A DNA stretch of 64,000 nucleotides. Origin: Callipepla californica brunnescens. Taxonomy: Eukaryota > Chordata > Aves > Galliformes > Odontophoridae. Positions 45,650 to 58,814 of the stretch are shown piece by piece (position 1 is the stretch's first letter; each line of letters opens with the position of its first letter). The notes beneath the pieces are model-generated. The model was given only the letters and a program-made list of their open reading frames with translations, was not told where the DNA came from and did not search any database. The DNA lies in the NCBI GenBank assembly GCA_023055505.1, contig JALIRH010000004.1:37887502-37951501 (forward strand), written 5' to 3'. Position numbers and translations under genes: made by a program.

Positions 45650-45685
45650 CCAGGAAGAATGAAATCACCAGGAAGAATGAAAGCT
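45650..45685. repeat. Two-copy 18-bp tandem repeat
   Basis: CCAGGAAGAATGAAA occurs at 45650 and again at 45668, a simple tandem duplication in the gene-poor region. Confidence 0.8.
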
Positions 45686-47403
45686 CTGATAATTGCAGAA
45701 ATTCCACAAGTCATGAAAACTGTCTACAAGTATTCAACTTGGACAAGTGAAGACACAATAACAAACTGATTTATGTGACATGAATAAAACCAACAAATGC
45801 TGATACAGGACATAACGAGTTATGAGATGGGAGTACAGCAGTGATGTGATTTTATGGAAAAAGAACCTGTCAAGTTTATTTTATTTCTTGTTAAATAACA
45901 GAGTTGCTCATGAAGGTGATGGTGCAGGTGCAACATACTTTGATTGTTCTCAGATACTTTTCCAGAAACTTGGCTGTGTAACGTGTCAAGAAAAGTCACA
46001 CTGCACGGGATTGATGTGTGGAGACAGGCATAGCTCCAACAGAATCATCAGTCGGAAGAGATGGTTATAGATGACTGCACAGAAACCAAAAGTAGGACAG
46101 GTGCTATTTAGGATTTGTTATAATGATTAGAAATTCAATGCAAAATTTCTTTGAATCAAAACTGTAGCACAGAGAGCCTGAAAGAGTTACAAATACTGTT
46201 GAGGACCGAGTGGTCAGAAACAGACAGGTCTGCCTACTGAATGTCGTCACCACTGCATTTTTAAGGAAAAAAGTGACACTTTGCCTTTAAACTCAGAGCT
46301 GTAGATAGATTTGAAGGCTGATGGATGAGCTGTGGTCAGTTAGAGATGTCTTGGATATGCTATGATGTACACCTTTTAAATAGATCAAATATGAGCTCAC
46401 GTCTACAGATAAACATGCAAGGGCAGTTCTGAAAGAAGCCGGGCTGCACAGTGAAGAAACAACCCAATACAAACTTCTTACATCGTGCTCTGTAAGATCT
46501 CTTACTCTTCAGGTATACTCTAAGCTTGCAAGCTATATAAGAACATAACATCAGGACTAAAAATAGCTTTAATGCCACATTGTTTAATTCCGGTATCTTC
46601 GGTGTTAAAGATTTGGAGAAACTGAAAAGGAGCAGACAGGAGCATTCTAAGAAACTTCATTTCTTTGCAGATCCAGGGCTAGCTCGCTCCAACATCTCAG
46701 ATTCCCGCAGTACACACCATTTTGCAGCATGCCCTATGAATCATGTCTCAGATGACACTGCTCAGTTTTCACAGCTTGCCACTGAACCCCTAAAAGCAGT
46801 AGCCCTGCTTTTGTGCCTGAACCACAGATCTGAGCCTGGGTATGGCAGCAGTTAAAGTTCTGTAACTCTTTTTCTTACATTGTGTGCATGTGAATCCCCA
46901 CAATGGAAACGTCATCTCTTTTCTTTCAACCCCTGCTAACATCTTAATTTTCAGAGTGCTAGAAAGGCCCTGGTCTTGCAAGCAGTTTCTTTTTAAGAAT
47001 TCTGTGCAACTGCATAGTCATGAAAAGGCTGCATTTGTTTTGAATTCTTGCATGCCCCTCTGGAAAAATGCTACGCTTACCTAAATACACAGGCCTGATC
47101 ATCAAAGACCGAAGAATTTCAAAGCACTGCCGAAGCTGTTGGATGCAGAGGGTGTTTGGGTCATTTATTCATCTGAGAGTGAAAATTCCCATTTTTCTGA
47201 AGGGGGAACAGAGACATCTGGATTATTTTAGCTGTCTCTATGCAGTGCATTGTTCTTTTTTTTTTTTTTTGTACAAGATTTCTACTACTTTATCTGTAAC
47301 TCATACTACAACAGTTAGTTGGACTACCACTCTTAGACTTGACAGTTGGTGGTGTTTTGAGAAAACAGTGGATAGAATGGCAGAAATACGAGATCAGAGA
47401 AGC

Positions 47404-47500
47404 ACAAAAATACAGAATCGCGGGGGTTGAAAAGGGACCTCTGAAGATCAGCTAGTCCAACCCCACTGCTAACTGTCTACTTGTTCCCAAGAAGCTCTGA
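47404..47500 (-). mobile_element. CR1 LINE 3' fragment
   Basis: TACAGAATCGCGGGGGTTGA followed by AAAGGGACCTCTGAAGATCA and CTAGTCCAACCCC is a CR1 3' end in minus orientation, like the nested copy at 43.7 kb. Confidence 0.8.
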
Positions 47501-50353
47501 AAGACCACCAGAAAAATAAATAAATCTCTATTTATATATACTAGGTAGCTACCTAATCACCTTCAAACTAGCAACTACTGCAATACTTCTTTTGTTTGTT
47601 TGTTTTAAATTAAAATAGCATCCTCATTCCTATCTTGGGAGTGTGAACTGTTGAAACTCTTTCCAGTTTACGTGAAGAAGTAATACATAGGCGGATTTGG
47701 AACAAAAGGAAGAAAGGAGAGGAGAAGGAACTTGGTCAGAGCAAGAGCAAGACAGAGGTACACAGACAGAGGCACACAGACACTTGCACATAAACATGCA
47801 TTCTGAGTCTCAGTAGCTTGATCCTTTACAGTAGTTCTCTGGGATGACTGGTGTAGATCTGTGTAAATTTATGCTCAGTTTCCTGGATAAAAGCTGTTGG
47901 AGCTAACAGTACTTCTGCACATAAGTGATAAAATGTCAGAAACCTGAAAAGATGTTCAGGACAAAAAAAAAAAAAAAAGAGGAAACTGAGTCAAACTTTT
48001 TGAAGGAAGCATTTCAGCATCAGCCATTATACTGACAGCAACTCAAATGTTTAAAAAATTATGAGTCACTTCAATGTTTGTGACAGTGATGGCCTTAAAA
48101 TGCAAATAATTCCAGACTTGCACAGAGCAGGAATGATTGTACAAGCTGCAAATCAGTAATGTAAATAGCAGGCAGATCAGGAGCTCATCCTGCCATGAGA
48201 AAGGCTACTATGTCATCATCCAAGTCTGCACTTGCACCTTACATTTTGCATATGGAGCTACCAAGCAGAGGTGAGAACCTGGCACCCAGCTCTGTAATCT
48301 GTGGATGAGCTCTGCAGTAACAGAGGCTGGTATTTAGGGCATGAAATGCACACTGTCTTCACATTGCATCTCTTCTCTAACCTAAAGTGAAGATAACTAG
48401 GTAAAATGCAAAAAAAGAGTTTTGATTTTATTGTCACCTAGAAATAGCAGCCCAAGTTGTTTTGGCTCAATAGTAACACTGAAGTTCTCCTGACCGTACA
48501 CATTCCCTGCCTGTTTTCCTGATTTTCTGTACACACAGGCTCCTTTCTGGCTCATGCCACTAATAGGATGTGGCAGACATCTGCAAAGGCATGATGCATG
48601 GTGCCAGCAAGGGTCAGTTGTTTAAGTCTTTCCAACGCATGAACTTCAGAAGAATAATTCCAGCCGGTGAGCAGCACGGTCAAAACAAGCAACAGGAGGT
48701 CTTCATACCTCCTTGAAGGAAGCGGTAGAACACTGCTGCAAGGTGACAAGGATGCTGAAGTTAAACACACCAGCCCTATGTGCCAAGCTACTATCAGGCT
48801 CTTTGCAGAGAGCGTGGGTAACTTCAAAGCAGAAGTCAGTCGGAGACCTGTGACTAATGGGAAAAGGCACTACTGGCACATGGGGATTACCAGCAGATGG
48901 ACAGAAGGAAGGGGGCTGGGAACGGTGTGCATGCTAGTAAGGTCTGTAGCAGTGCTGAGGGTCTGTGGCAACTTTCACACCCCAGTATGTGATGGTAGAA
49001 GTGGGGTGTGAATGCAGTTATATGCACTGCAGGCCCTAAGGTATATATGGTGTGGATAGAGCACGCTAATAGGAGTAGGAGTTCAAATGCACACTTGGAC
49101 ATTGCCATCAGTGTGGATGTCATTAAAAGTGCACACCATTTCATTAAACATCACTGCAGCTTATCACTGTATAGAAACTACTAAATAATTATTAAATAAT
49201 TAGTCACAATTGTCTAAGCTAATTGACACGTGGGATTTATAAGATTTTAGCATTTTAATCAGTGATTGAAGCTGAGAAAATAAACATAGGACTAAGCACA
49301 GTTTTACAGATTCTCCAATCTCTTTAATGTATGCATTTAGTACTGACTAGAAACAGTTAAGGTGAGAAGAGAACTCTACATTTTCTGTTACCACTTGCAT
49401 AAAACATCTTGTAAACTTATGCTATCTGGATTACAAAACTGTAACTAAGTTCTAATGGAAAAACTGCAAACACTAAAACCAGAGATTAGTAACGTGTCAT
49501 TAGCAAATCAGGAAGTAGTTTTAAAATAACATAAAACATCTGTAAGAGGTTCAGGGAAATAAGTAATTTATCTTTTGAGTAACTTCTTCTATTTCATTTG
49601 AAAGCACTGCTCCTCCAGGTGGGCAGAAGTAGCAGTTGCAGTATTTCAAATTTGCAGCAGTGATATTTTGTTGCTGCTCCTGAACTTACATTTCTTTGTT
49701 CTACAGGTTTCTACTGTGAAGCTGTCTCAGAAATGCTGCAAAGATAACAGTCCCTACTGTAAAAAAATAGTAAAGATCCACTAGCACATATAAGCTGCAG
49801 CATGTTATAGTGGAAACTCTTGTGCAGGCAGGCAGAGGGCTGGAGAGAGAGTCACTGTGCAGTGCCTGTGCCGACTGTCTCCTGCTCAAGATGCATGCAG
49901 GACCCAGGTGGAACCATGTCAGGAGCAATGATGGGACCCCAGGAAAAGACCAGAGCTGCAGGACTTCCAGATCTCTGTGTAAGAGCCAGGTATAGTCTAG
50001 ATGGAGTTTGAATTTGACTAAATGACTTCAGCTTACCACGTTTAGAAAGTTATAATGCAGTATTCGAGGGAAAATGGTTCTGCAAATGGCCAAATATGCA
50101 ATCAGGACACTGTTGCTCAGAAGAGATCAACCTTGACAGGCACAAGTAAAATTTTTTATGCAAACCATTTCTTTCCGTATAAAATATGGTAATTCTTATT
50201 TTTAAATAAAATTCAACTACAGCAAAACAATGAGACTATAAATGACACAAGCTTAGTCTATACCTGGTACCTGAAATTCATTGGATAGTAGTTGACAACA
50301 GGAAAGATCAGGAGTAGACAGTACTTTGAAATGGAAGAGATCTAATCCCTTTG

Positions 50354-50458
50354 AAAAAAAAAAAAAAAAGTCATTGATGAATTACTTGTTTTGTAAAAAA
50401 CAAACAAAAAAAGAGTACCCAAAAAACAAAACCAACAAAACAACAAAAAACAAAATAC
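50354..50458. repeat. A-rich CAAA low-complexity tract
   Basis: A long A run followed by many CAAA and CAAAA units. Confidence 0.8.
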
Positions 50459-53400
50459 CCAGACATTTAAACAAAACATAGGCTTTCTTGAGCAGAAGCA
50501 TTTGACACTGCAATCAATCTGTTCCCTAAGAATTGCTGAGTTTTGAATATAAAATCAAGAAAGAAGGATGGAAAGGATCTTACCTATGCTGTTCTTCAAA
50601 GCATTCAAACAGGACCTTCATGTGATTAACAGTTTTGTCTAGTTGTGGCTTTTTGCATTCTGGTGTTCACAAAAGATCTGACAGTGGCTATTAAGCAGAC
50701 CAAAAGCTGGGTACCCATTTCCTCCACGTATTTTGTTTCTCTTTGATTGATAATAAAAGTTTTCTTTCCAGTCAGATTGAAATAAGAGTATTTTTCTAGT
50801 CTGGGCAGCAGGTCCACATTATGTGTCAGGAGATGTAGTCACATCATTACAGCCCACATCTAGAGCACTTGTGTGGGCCTAGACTGGGTTTCCCCTAAGA
50901 CAATGCACGAGGAGAAGCCAGCACCCCTCAATGCATTTAGGGGGCTCAAAATCAATTAATACTGTTTGAAATATTCAAATGAGCTATGCTTATTCTTCTA
51001 AAAATTTAAATGTCAAATATAGTCACCCAGATTAATGAGTGATATTTTTAAGGCAAAACATCTAATTGACAGCACATAGAATAAATGGTTGGACTGAGAA
51101 AGACAATGTTTTTAGCAAGATGTCTGAAATAACTTAGTCCAAAAAACTCACATATAGAAGATTTATCAAGTTTCCTTCATGGGCTCTGAGAACACTACCT
51201 TTAAAGATTATGTGATACACAAAATACAAACTCTCAATTTACCCCATCTAGATATGGGCCCAAAACATAAGATATATTCTTTCATATCAAAACTGCCTCA
51301 AAGGCAAATGGTGTTTAGATCTGGAAGTGCGGTTTTTATACATTTCTGTTCAGAATAACTATTTTAATTCCAAATTATAAAACTGAGTTTTCCCAGCAAG
51401 TGACTTTTTGGGGGATTCCTGCACACAGTTGATCCATTTCATTTCATTTGCTTGCATGAGCCTTTCTTTTCAACGGTGTGTAAGCAGGAATAAAGGCAGA
51501 TGCACACTAGGACCAAGTGCAGAAGCAGAGGAGTCCAGATCCATGGCACTTAGGGGGCTTTCTGTGGAGGATGATTCCTGGGGAACCACCTCTGTTGCCC
51601 CTATGAGTTTCTGGCCTCAGCAACTTACTTTCGCACTTCGGCCTAAACAACCCAGCTGCTCACCCAAGAATTCCTTCAGTCAGTCCCAGCTGATTGCATA
51701 GCCTAAGTTCCTAATTCTTTAGACTCAGAATACAGTGAAATATATTTAGAAAATTCTTGATTAAAAATCTTTTTTTTCCCCCTCCCACATGTTTTGCAAT
51801 TTCAGAATGATCAAGACTGGCACACTATACCACTTATTTTAACAACAGTGTTTTGGGAGGGAAGGAGGTAGGTGTAAAGATATCCTCTCTTGCCTTTCTA
51901 TTTTAACTCATGACATCTTATCAGTACTTCTGGCAGTGGTGATAAGAATAGATTTGAAGTGGAAACTCTGACACAGGTGCTTTCCTCATTAATGACTATG
52001 ATTTAAATGTTTACATTGAAGTCACTTGATTTTATATTTTAACTCCTGATCTGTCCCACTGTCCATATCTCCATTAATATAATACTCAGATTTTTACACC
52101 AACCCATCATTCAGAGCTTGTTATAAATACAACATATCCTCTAATGATGTGTAACCAGATGGTCTTAATTGAAAGAAAGTAGGCTCCAGCAAACATGCCA
52201 CTGAACAGTCCTGTCTGTACAGTCTGCTTTGCAAAACACTGGTTATTAAAGTTACTGAAAAATAGAGAAATAAGCAGGAAATAAATGATGCTAATATGCA
52301 TAAGTATGTTCAGTAACCATGGAATGATTACAGAAGACTTAGTTTTAAATCCTTAGGATAACGTAGTTTGCCAGGGTCTGCTTTACAAACATTTTCACTG
52401 GATAAACTCTCTCTTCTCCCTTCAGATGAAGGTCTGTAGTTTACCTGTGTGCAAAGACCGCATAAAATAGAGGGATACAGATTGTGCATTAATTGTGCAG
52501 AAGATAAAGTTATTCTTAGGATAATACAGCAGAAGAAATACTATGCATTTAGAAAAAAAAGCATACGAAGGAAAGCAATTCATTCATCTTCATTAAATAT
52601 TTCCGTTCATATTCAAAGAGAGTCCCTTCAGAGAAAATGATTTTTTCCTTCCCTATTCTTAGCCATCACTCCAGCAGTGATAACTGAGCCAAGAAATGTT
52701 TACTACTCATGTGGATTATGTGATTTAATATTTGGCCATGATTTCTTGACTGGATCTTTAAGTCTCAGGATGTTCTGGCAATCTCTCCACACATGCCACT
52801 GCTCAGAAACCATGAGCAGAAGACACGAGTAACTTTCAGTCCACTGTGGAAACATTTTCTGCCACACTCAGGAAAATGAGTTTAACATTAGATACAAGTT
52901 CTGTTGTTCATGGGCACTTTAAGCACTGCACAAGTTATGCCATATGTATAAATTTGAGTTTAACTATTATAGTATCATGTAATGTAAATATTTCATGTAA
53001 TGAAACAAAGGCTTGTTAGCAAATGGAATCTGCAGTCCTATAAATACGAGGCACATACAGAACAGCAATTAAATGATACTCTTCTAACAGTAGCACACTG
53101 AACAGCTCTGTCATGTCAGAATAACATAGGGATCCGAAGGGAACTTTTTAAAATTATTTTCATTTTTGCAAAACACTAATGAAAAATGAAACCCTGGAAG
53201 GTTATGACACAACATGGAATGTAGCCATGTAATTATTTATTTAATTTAATTCAATCTAAATGACACAACTCTTATTCTGACATATGTTAAAAATATATAT
53301 ACTCACTTTATGCACGTCTTCAATCTAGAATCTGATTTTGTGAGCAACTCTATTTCTGTACCAACTCTTGGCACCACCTAATGGCTGCTTAGCTTTCTTA

Positions 53401-53917
53401 CCAGCAATTGTTTCAGAAGAGAAAAATCTTTATCATTTGCATCTTCTGATATCTAAAGTGACTATGAGACCATTTAATTGATCTCCCTTTTCATTAGACG
53501 TGGACTTGCACATGTGTTTAGTGAGGCATCTCTGAAGAACTGAGAGTTCTACTTCTAATCTAACAAAGCCTGACTTTGCTGGTTTCCAGTATTTGTGGCA
53601 CTGCCATACAGTTACCAGAGTACTTGGAGGGAGCAGCTGTAAATTGTGAACTCGTAAAATGAATTAACAGAAGTGATGTGTAGAACTACAGTACAAGTGG
53701 ATCACTGCCACACATAATCAGTCCTGATGTTATTTATGGACCTATGTATTTTTAGCTGCTGGCATGCTTGCCACAGCGGAGAGGGGTGGTAGATAAAAAT
53801 GGAAAGAATACTTTGAAAAGGGTGTTATTTTTACACTGAACTTCTCGTATTGCTTAAGTATGTTGTCTCAGCATGACACTGAACACCCTCAAAGAAAAAG
53901 TCTCATCAAAAGAGTGT

Positions 53918-53970
53918 AAGAACTAGTCAGACCAAAGGTCCGTCTGTGTCATCCTTCTGTATGGTGATCA
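53918..53970. mobile_element. Possible old CR1-like fragment
   Basis: GTCAGACCAAAGGTCCGTCT resembles the TCAGACCAATGGTCCATCTA motif of old reptile and bird CR1-type LINE tails. It is short and diverged. Confidence 0.35.
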
Positions 53971-54939
53971 GTTGTGACTACTTGAGAAAGAGTGTAAGAA
54001 ACACAATAATAAAAAGTTGACAATCAGTTGTTAAAGCATTTTAGGTCACTGAATTCAATGGCAAACAATGGACATTTTCCCCAAATATCTGTGTTCTCTT
54101 TAAAAATCTCTCTCTACTTCCAGTTTCCAAATCTCCTTCCAGCAACGAGTTCAGCAATTCAATTAAGCAACATGCAAAAAAAAGTGTTTCCTTGGTTTGT
54201 TTCAAATTATTATATAGCTTTTGCACTTCTGAGAAGCAATGAATCACCATCTTTGTACTACTAATTTTATGCTATGTTTTATGCTGTCTCTCTTTTAAAA
54301 GAAGGCGTATCTTATTCTAGCGTGCAACTGTAATTTTCATCCCAACCCTCTGTTACAGCCACTTCCAGTAGTGATGGATTGCCATTAACAAGGCTTATTA
54401 ATCACTTTTCAAACACTGAATAGGCTATGAAGCTGAGGAGAAAAAAGGAAGTGAAGATATGTAATCAGTACTCCATTCTCCATAATGAAAAATGCAAGGA
54501 ATGAAAAAATTTAATACAAGCTCAAGATCTCACTTCAATTAACAGCTATGCAAATGGAAAAGGGAAAAAATCTGCATTCCTTGTGTTCCTTCCTACTTCT
54601 AGGAATTGTTTCTTTGCCAGGCTGACTAGCCTGTTATTGTACTCCAGCCAAGGATAATGAAAGTGACTATGGAAGACCTTTTTTGTCTCTAGCCTTTCCA
54701 TCTGATTTACTTCACACTTTCAAAATGCTGATTTAATTTTTTCCCCCCCTTCCACTGTTTTGAGCTTTCCAGTTTAATTCTTATAAGCCAGATCCTTCCC
54801 ATCTCCAGAATTCCATAGCATCATGTATTAACCTAATTGTCAGCTTCTGCCCTCACAATATTCTTGCTCATTGTAATGTGAATCTGAGATACTGATTCTT
54901 ATGCATTTTCACATTTCCCATATTGATAGTTAGATTTAG

Positions 54940-55125
54940 ATTCACAGAACAGCTAGGTCAGAAGAGGTTTCTGGAAATTGTATAGAAAAAAACATCACCT
55001 GCACAGAACAGAATCCACCAGAAAGGGCCCATCTGAATCTTGTACAGACAGGCTTTGAACATCTTCAGGGATGGAGACTGCACAGTTGGTGTTTTACTAC
55101 CACACAGTAGAATCGTTTTTCTTAA
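54940..55125 (-). mobile_element. Diverged CR1 LINE copy
   Basis: TTCACAGAACAGCTAGGTCA, then CAGAATCCACCAG and GAACATCTTCAGGGATGGAG, keep the order of CR1 3' sequence read in reverse complement. It is more diverged than the 43.7-kb copies and therefore probably older. Confidence 0.55.
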
Positions 55126-56291
55126 GTTTACATGCAGCTACCAAGCTGCAAATGCATTGCACAGTGAGCAAGAATCCAAACTGGAGGGTTTATACACAGA
55201 AGACAGACTCAGTTTGTATCAATGGGAGGGAACAATTCAGGCCACGGCAATCAGAGAAAGACCCCCAATACATTTGGGGTGCACAGAAGAGGAAGCAGCA
55301 GAGATGCGTGTTTTCCTTTTAAGAGGAAGAAAAGGAAGATGGTTACCACTGAAGCTTATAACTGAACTCAAAACTGATAAATTGCCTATTAGGATTTTAG
55401 CATTCCTAGAGAGTGTGAATGCTCTTTCTGTCAAAGAAATTCCTCCTGAAACTATTCCCAGCACAGTCAGCTATAAATCCTAATGCCAGATGGTTGTTTG
55501 CTCAGCCTAGGATAAAGTACTGCAGTGTCAAGAACAGTGCAAATCCCCTGAATTCCTTCCCACATCCCCAGATAGGCAAGTGTCGCTCAGGTCATGCCAG
55601 AGGCACAGGACAGGACTCTGCCTCCTCCCTACAGCTGAGGGTTGGGATTTTCAGATGCGCCTTGTGGGTCGAGGATCTTAAGATCTCTCTAATCTCCTAA
55701 AGGCAACTGCAACATGAATGCTGTAAGCTATTGGAAATGTGTCTTTTAAGAGTTTTGTCCTTATGGATTAAATTGCTAAATTCTTATCTAGAGACTGTTT
55801 GTGTTAGAGATTTGAATAGCACCGATGACACTACTATATGTTTATATTTTCAGCAATTGTTCAGTCAAGGTAAACTCCAACTTCAGTATTCAACATCAGC
55901 AATTGCAGAATTATCCTTCTTAAGTCTGAGTCATGCATAATTCAATTAAATAACTGTAATGTTGCCCACTTCCCAAATTAACTTTGAGACACTGAATCCA
56001 AATTCCAGATGAACCTATAAACATTATATTTATAGTAAGTTTAATGCTTTAAATTAGCACAAAAGCAAAGGGAGAATCTGCTAAGGTTAACTTTTTTTGC
56101 TGAATACTAGCATTTAGAATATATTTTCCATGAATTAGTTTTGAAAATTAGCAGGAAATATTTTAGTAGACAAGTAAGGTTTGCATTTGCTTAGATTATC
56201 GAGCTGTGCAAAGTAACACAACCTAGCTAACAGACAATTTAAATGTCACATACAAAGTACGTGCTTAAAAAAAGGACTAAATGTCTCTTAC

Positions 56292-56579
56292 CTGTATATT
56301 GGAAGACTGCTCTGAATCTGAAAATGTAGGTTCCATTCCGATGCCAGTATATTATACCATACTTCAGTAAATAAGCATAGTTTTGGATATTTGTTGCATA
56401 TTCTGATAGTGTCAGGTCCCATTTTTTTCCACTTATAGCATCAAAGTCATGCACGAACCACTGTCTAGATGCAAATGTCCTGTTGAAAAGCACCTTATGA
56501 TGCATGGTGGGCCCTGCTACAGCTGTTTCACTGTTCAGAATTCTTGTGATTAAGAAGATTCTGATTCGTGGAATCATTA
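56292..56579 (-). CDS. CATSPERB: CATSPERB internal exon (strong match)
   Basis: This 288-nt minus-strand exon is fully open in the reading frame that matches human CATSPERB. The acceptor is TAGAAAAAAACAG and the donor CAG|GTAAGA, and it is phase 1 at both ends. It aligns without a gap to about 97 residues of human CatSper beta (as I recall that protein, roughly residues 640-740), with about a quarter identical. Shared landmarks include IPRIRIFLITRIL against LPGYSSFLITSIL, a TM pair, an N-x-T glycosylation site followed by F, then WF, F, G and W at the same spacing. CatSper beta is a single-pass subunit of the sperm flagellar Ca2+ channel with a large extracellular part. This exon would be extracellular. 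It lies upstream of PPP4R3A on the same strand, as in human. Confidence 0.82.
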
Positions 56580-56982
56580 CTGTTTTTTTCTACATCAGTG
56601 CTTCTTAGTCAACTTTTACCTAATGAAAGCAAAACAAATAGTTTAAGTCTGCTTGTTAGTCTGTAGTGCTGTGTATTTCTACTAATTCCTTATCCCCACT
56701 ATTTGAAAGACAACAAAGGCATCATAATCCATCATACAGCTTCAGTTTAAAGTGTTTATAAACAAGCCTTTGGAGCAAAGTTCCACTCTGATTAACAAGC
56801 TCATGCCAGTTAGAGTAATCTCATATTAAAACGTAGACTCCATGTTCAACAGCTCATTTTAACTTGATGAATACAGAATAATTCATTTGAAAGTAGTAGT
56901 GAAAATCACTTTCCCTCAAAGCCCCAATCCAATCCTCTAACTATAGGTAGAGACGGGACAGAAGTAGAAGCCCTCTGGCTAA

Positions 56983-57216
56983 TCACAACTTTATTTTCAC
57001 AGGCGGTCTGTCTTCCTGATTAACACACAGGCAAGAAATGAGATAAAAGCAGCTTTTTGGGTCTGTCTCACTCCTTGCAAAATAACTTGAAGCCATTTTG
57101 TGCATTGCAGCAGATTTCGAGTCCGGGCCTCTGAATTTTTGTTCAATTTTCATTTTGACAGCTTTTCTAAAAATAAAATTTATATGTAGTATAAAACTAG
57201 ATATTAAGAGAGGCAA
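56983..57216 (-). other. Open minus-strand stretch, uncertain
   Basis: A 77-codon open stretch lies between the CATSPERB exon at 56.3 kb and the candidate at 57.7 kb. It contains KIEQKFRGPDSK and ETDPKSCF, which recall human KKFG and TTPKGF in the right order, but only with gaps. There is no good phase-matched donor. It could hold part of the missing CATSPERB sequence or be chance. Confidence 0.15.
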
Positions 57217-57670
57217 GTAGAATCATCTTACAAATAACTTGCAACAAGATCATTAAAGACGACTGAAATGTAAGCAACTGACTTGGAACTGTAGTGGGTT
57301 TTGCTTCCATAACATCTAAAGTGACTCATGAAGACATCATACAGTTTTGGAATGCCAATAATCAGCCTGCAGTCACTAAAATCTTAGCATATTAGTAGCT
57401 TCTACAGTGATTAAATGACTACGTTCAAAGCATACCACACCAGCATAATATTTTAGGATGCATTTATATATAGACAGCTTTAACTGTATGTAGCACTTGA
57501 AAAAAGTGTTAAATGTTTATGACTTTAAATAGTTACGAGCTTAAAAGCCTTGGTTATGAGCTCACTGATTTCTGGGCTGCACAGGGACTTTGGCATTTCA
57601 TATGTGTAAAAGGACCAGTAGATAAGAACTCAAATTCAAAAAATATTATGCTGTGTGAAGAAATACTCAC

Positions 57671-57767
57671 AGTAAGCTAGAAAGTGGAAGAAAAAACTTC
57701 TTCAGAACAGACTGCCAAGTAAACAGAATGGAATGTTTTTCTCCTACGATAGCGTGTCTGTAACATC
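57671..57767 (-). CDS. CATSPERB: CATSPERB candidate exon
   Basis: 97 nt, phase 1 to phase 2. The acceptor GAGCAGTGCAG has a poor pyrimidine tract and the donor is ACT|GTGAGT. Read on from the 58.8-kb exon, it gives KTG-CYRHAIVGEKHSILFT, which lines up without gaps with human KAG-MGRYSAVGSVTERIFT. About nine of 33 residues are identical (K, G, R, VG, FT, F, L). The phase agrees with the exon before it. No exon with matching phase 2 was found after it, so the junction is unproven. Confidence 0.4.
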
Positions 57768-58814
57768 CTGCACTGCTCATTGTTACTTTTGTCTAATAAA
57801 TTCAAATAGGTTCTACAGGAACAGAGAGCTTTTAGTCTGTATAGCTCTTCACAGGAATGGAAAACACAGGGCAAAGTCCCACTGATTTCATTAACCTTTC
57901 ATACACAATTTATACCTTGCTAAAACATCACATCACATGTCATCTAGTGAAGTATATGCACATACATTCAACTTGTTAAGTTTCTTCTTGTGCAACTGGA
58001 ACAAACTACATTTTGATTCTCACAGGACCATCTCTGGGCAAAAATAAATGTCACAGCCTTCTTCACAGCAAAGCTTAGTACAAAAACATTCAACTAAAGC
58101 CTGTGGCTCTTAGACAGATGAACTGCTGTTATATCACAAAGAAAATGACTTCAATTTTTTTTTTTTTTAACATAGGCCTTCTTTGTTGTTTAAGCCAAAT
58201 GAGAAGATTAATTTAAAAAGGCAACTAAACTACAGAACTTCTTCCCTGAAATCACACGTATAAGACAAATTTATCTTAGTACGCAATTCATACCACTCAT
58301 CAGCAAGCAGAAAAGGAGTAAGAACGGTTTATGTGTTACAAATCAATCTGTACAATGATAACATAGGAGCTACTTGTTTGCAGTCATTTGCATACTGCAG
58401 CAGATGAAAAAGGAACATATGGCGCGTCTGACCAGCTTGCTATGTCCTGTGACAGCCTCTTAGCAAGTAATGAAGCATGATTCCTCATGCTTAGCACAGT
58501 CACATCCCACACTCCCCTTGTTTGACTTCATTCATACCTACCATTATAACACTGTCCTTGAAGTCAGCTGCTACTCACCTAGGTGAATGAGCATGTGAGT
58601 GCAAGCTTGATTCTTCATAATACACAGCTAATAACTGTATTACTACTTTCTATAAACCTCACTACACTAACCTGGCAATTCAATAATATTTTATAAACAA
58701 AGATGTTTATACTTCTGTTAAACTGTAATGGCATTAATATGGAAGATCTGTTAATGCAGAAACATTTTCATGACCCACCTCACTTCAGTACAAAAGTAGT
58801 TTTGAATTCCTTAC

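Larger units (their letters stand above)
42650..56290. other. Gene-poor region between PPP4R3A promoter and CATSPERB exons
   Basis: 13.6 kb of mostly AT-rich DNA. It contains the CR1 copies listed separately and several A/T runs. If CATSPERB is complete, its C-terminal exons should lie here on the minus strand, but I found none that passes both homology and splice-site tests. No RNA gene was recognised. Confidence 0.5.

Noticed and set aside
45615..45719. 105-nt open stretch with acceptor and donor, FNNIK resembling human FNLIK
   Set aside because: It includes an 18-bp tandem duplication and needs gaps. The match is too short to trust.
46360..46638. Minus-strand frame with an excellent acceptor and a hydrophobic stretch (LFLVLMLCSYIACKL), considered as the CATSPERB membrane-helix exon
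   Set aside because: The hydrophobic part contains Lys and the flanks do not match the human P-x-P-G or HPW sequence. AT-rich minus-strand DNA gives such stretches by chance.
47068..47430. 120-codon plus-strand open frame
   Set aside because: It ends in a CR1 tail, crosses a poly-T run and shows no family resemblance or splice logic.
52690..52870. Open minus-strand frame with WRDCQNILRLKDP, resembling human FSDCREKVPRFKFP
   Set aside because: The Cys spacing is suggestive, but a gap is needed, the donor is weak and the adjoining conserved block was not found. I left it unannotated as a likely chance match.
53402..53446. Short stretch DKDFSLLKQLL before a GTAAGA donor, resembling human KDSQGFNLIKTL
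   Set aside because: The acceptor is poor, the match is short and gapped, and no matching next exon was found.
55040..55483. 147-codon plus-strand open frame
   Set aside because: Its start lies in an old CR1 copy, and the remainder has no recognisable domain.
56850..56965. LEDWIGALRES frame after a good acceptor, resembling human FEDWISGVHKD
   Set aside because: It lies on the wrong side of the 56.3-kb exon for that part of the protein and has no donor. It shows how easily short matches arise.
57830..57895. ATCAGTGGGACTTTGCCC-like sequence beside the 57.7-kb candidate
   Set aside because: It resembles a common old reptile/bird interspersed repeat motif but is too short to assign.
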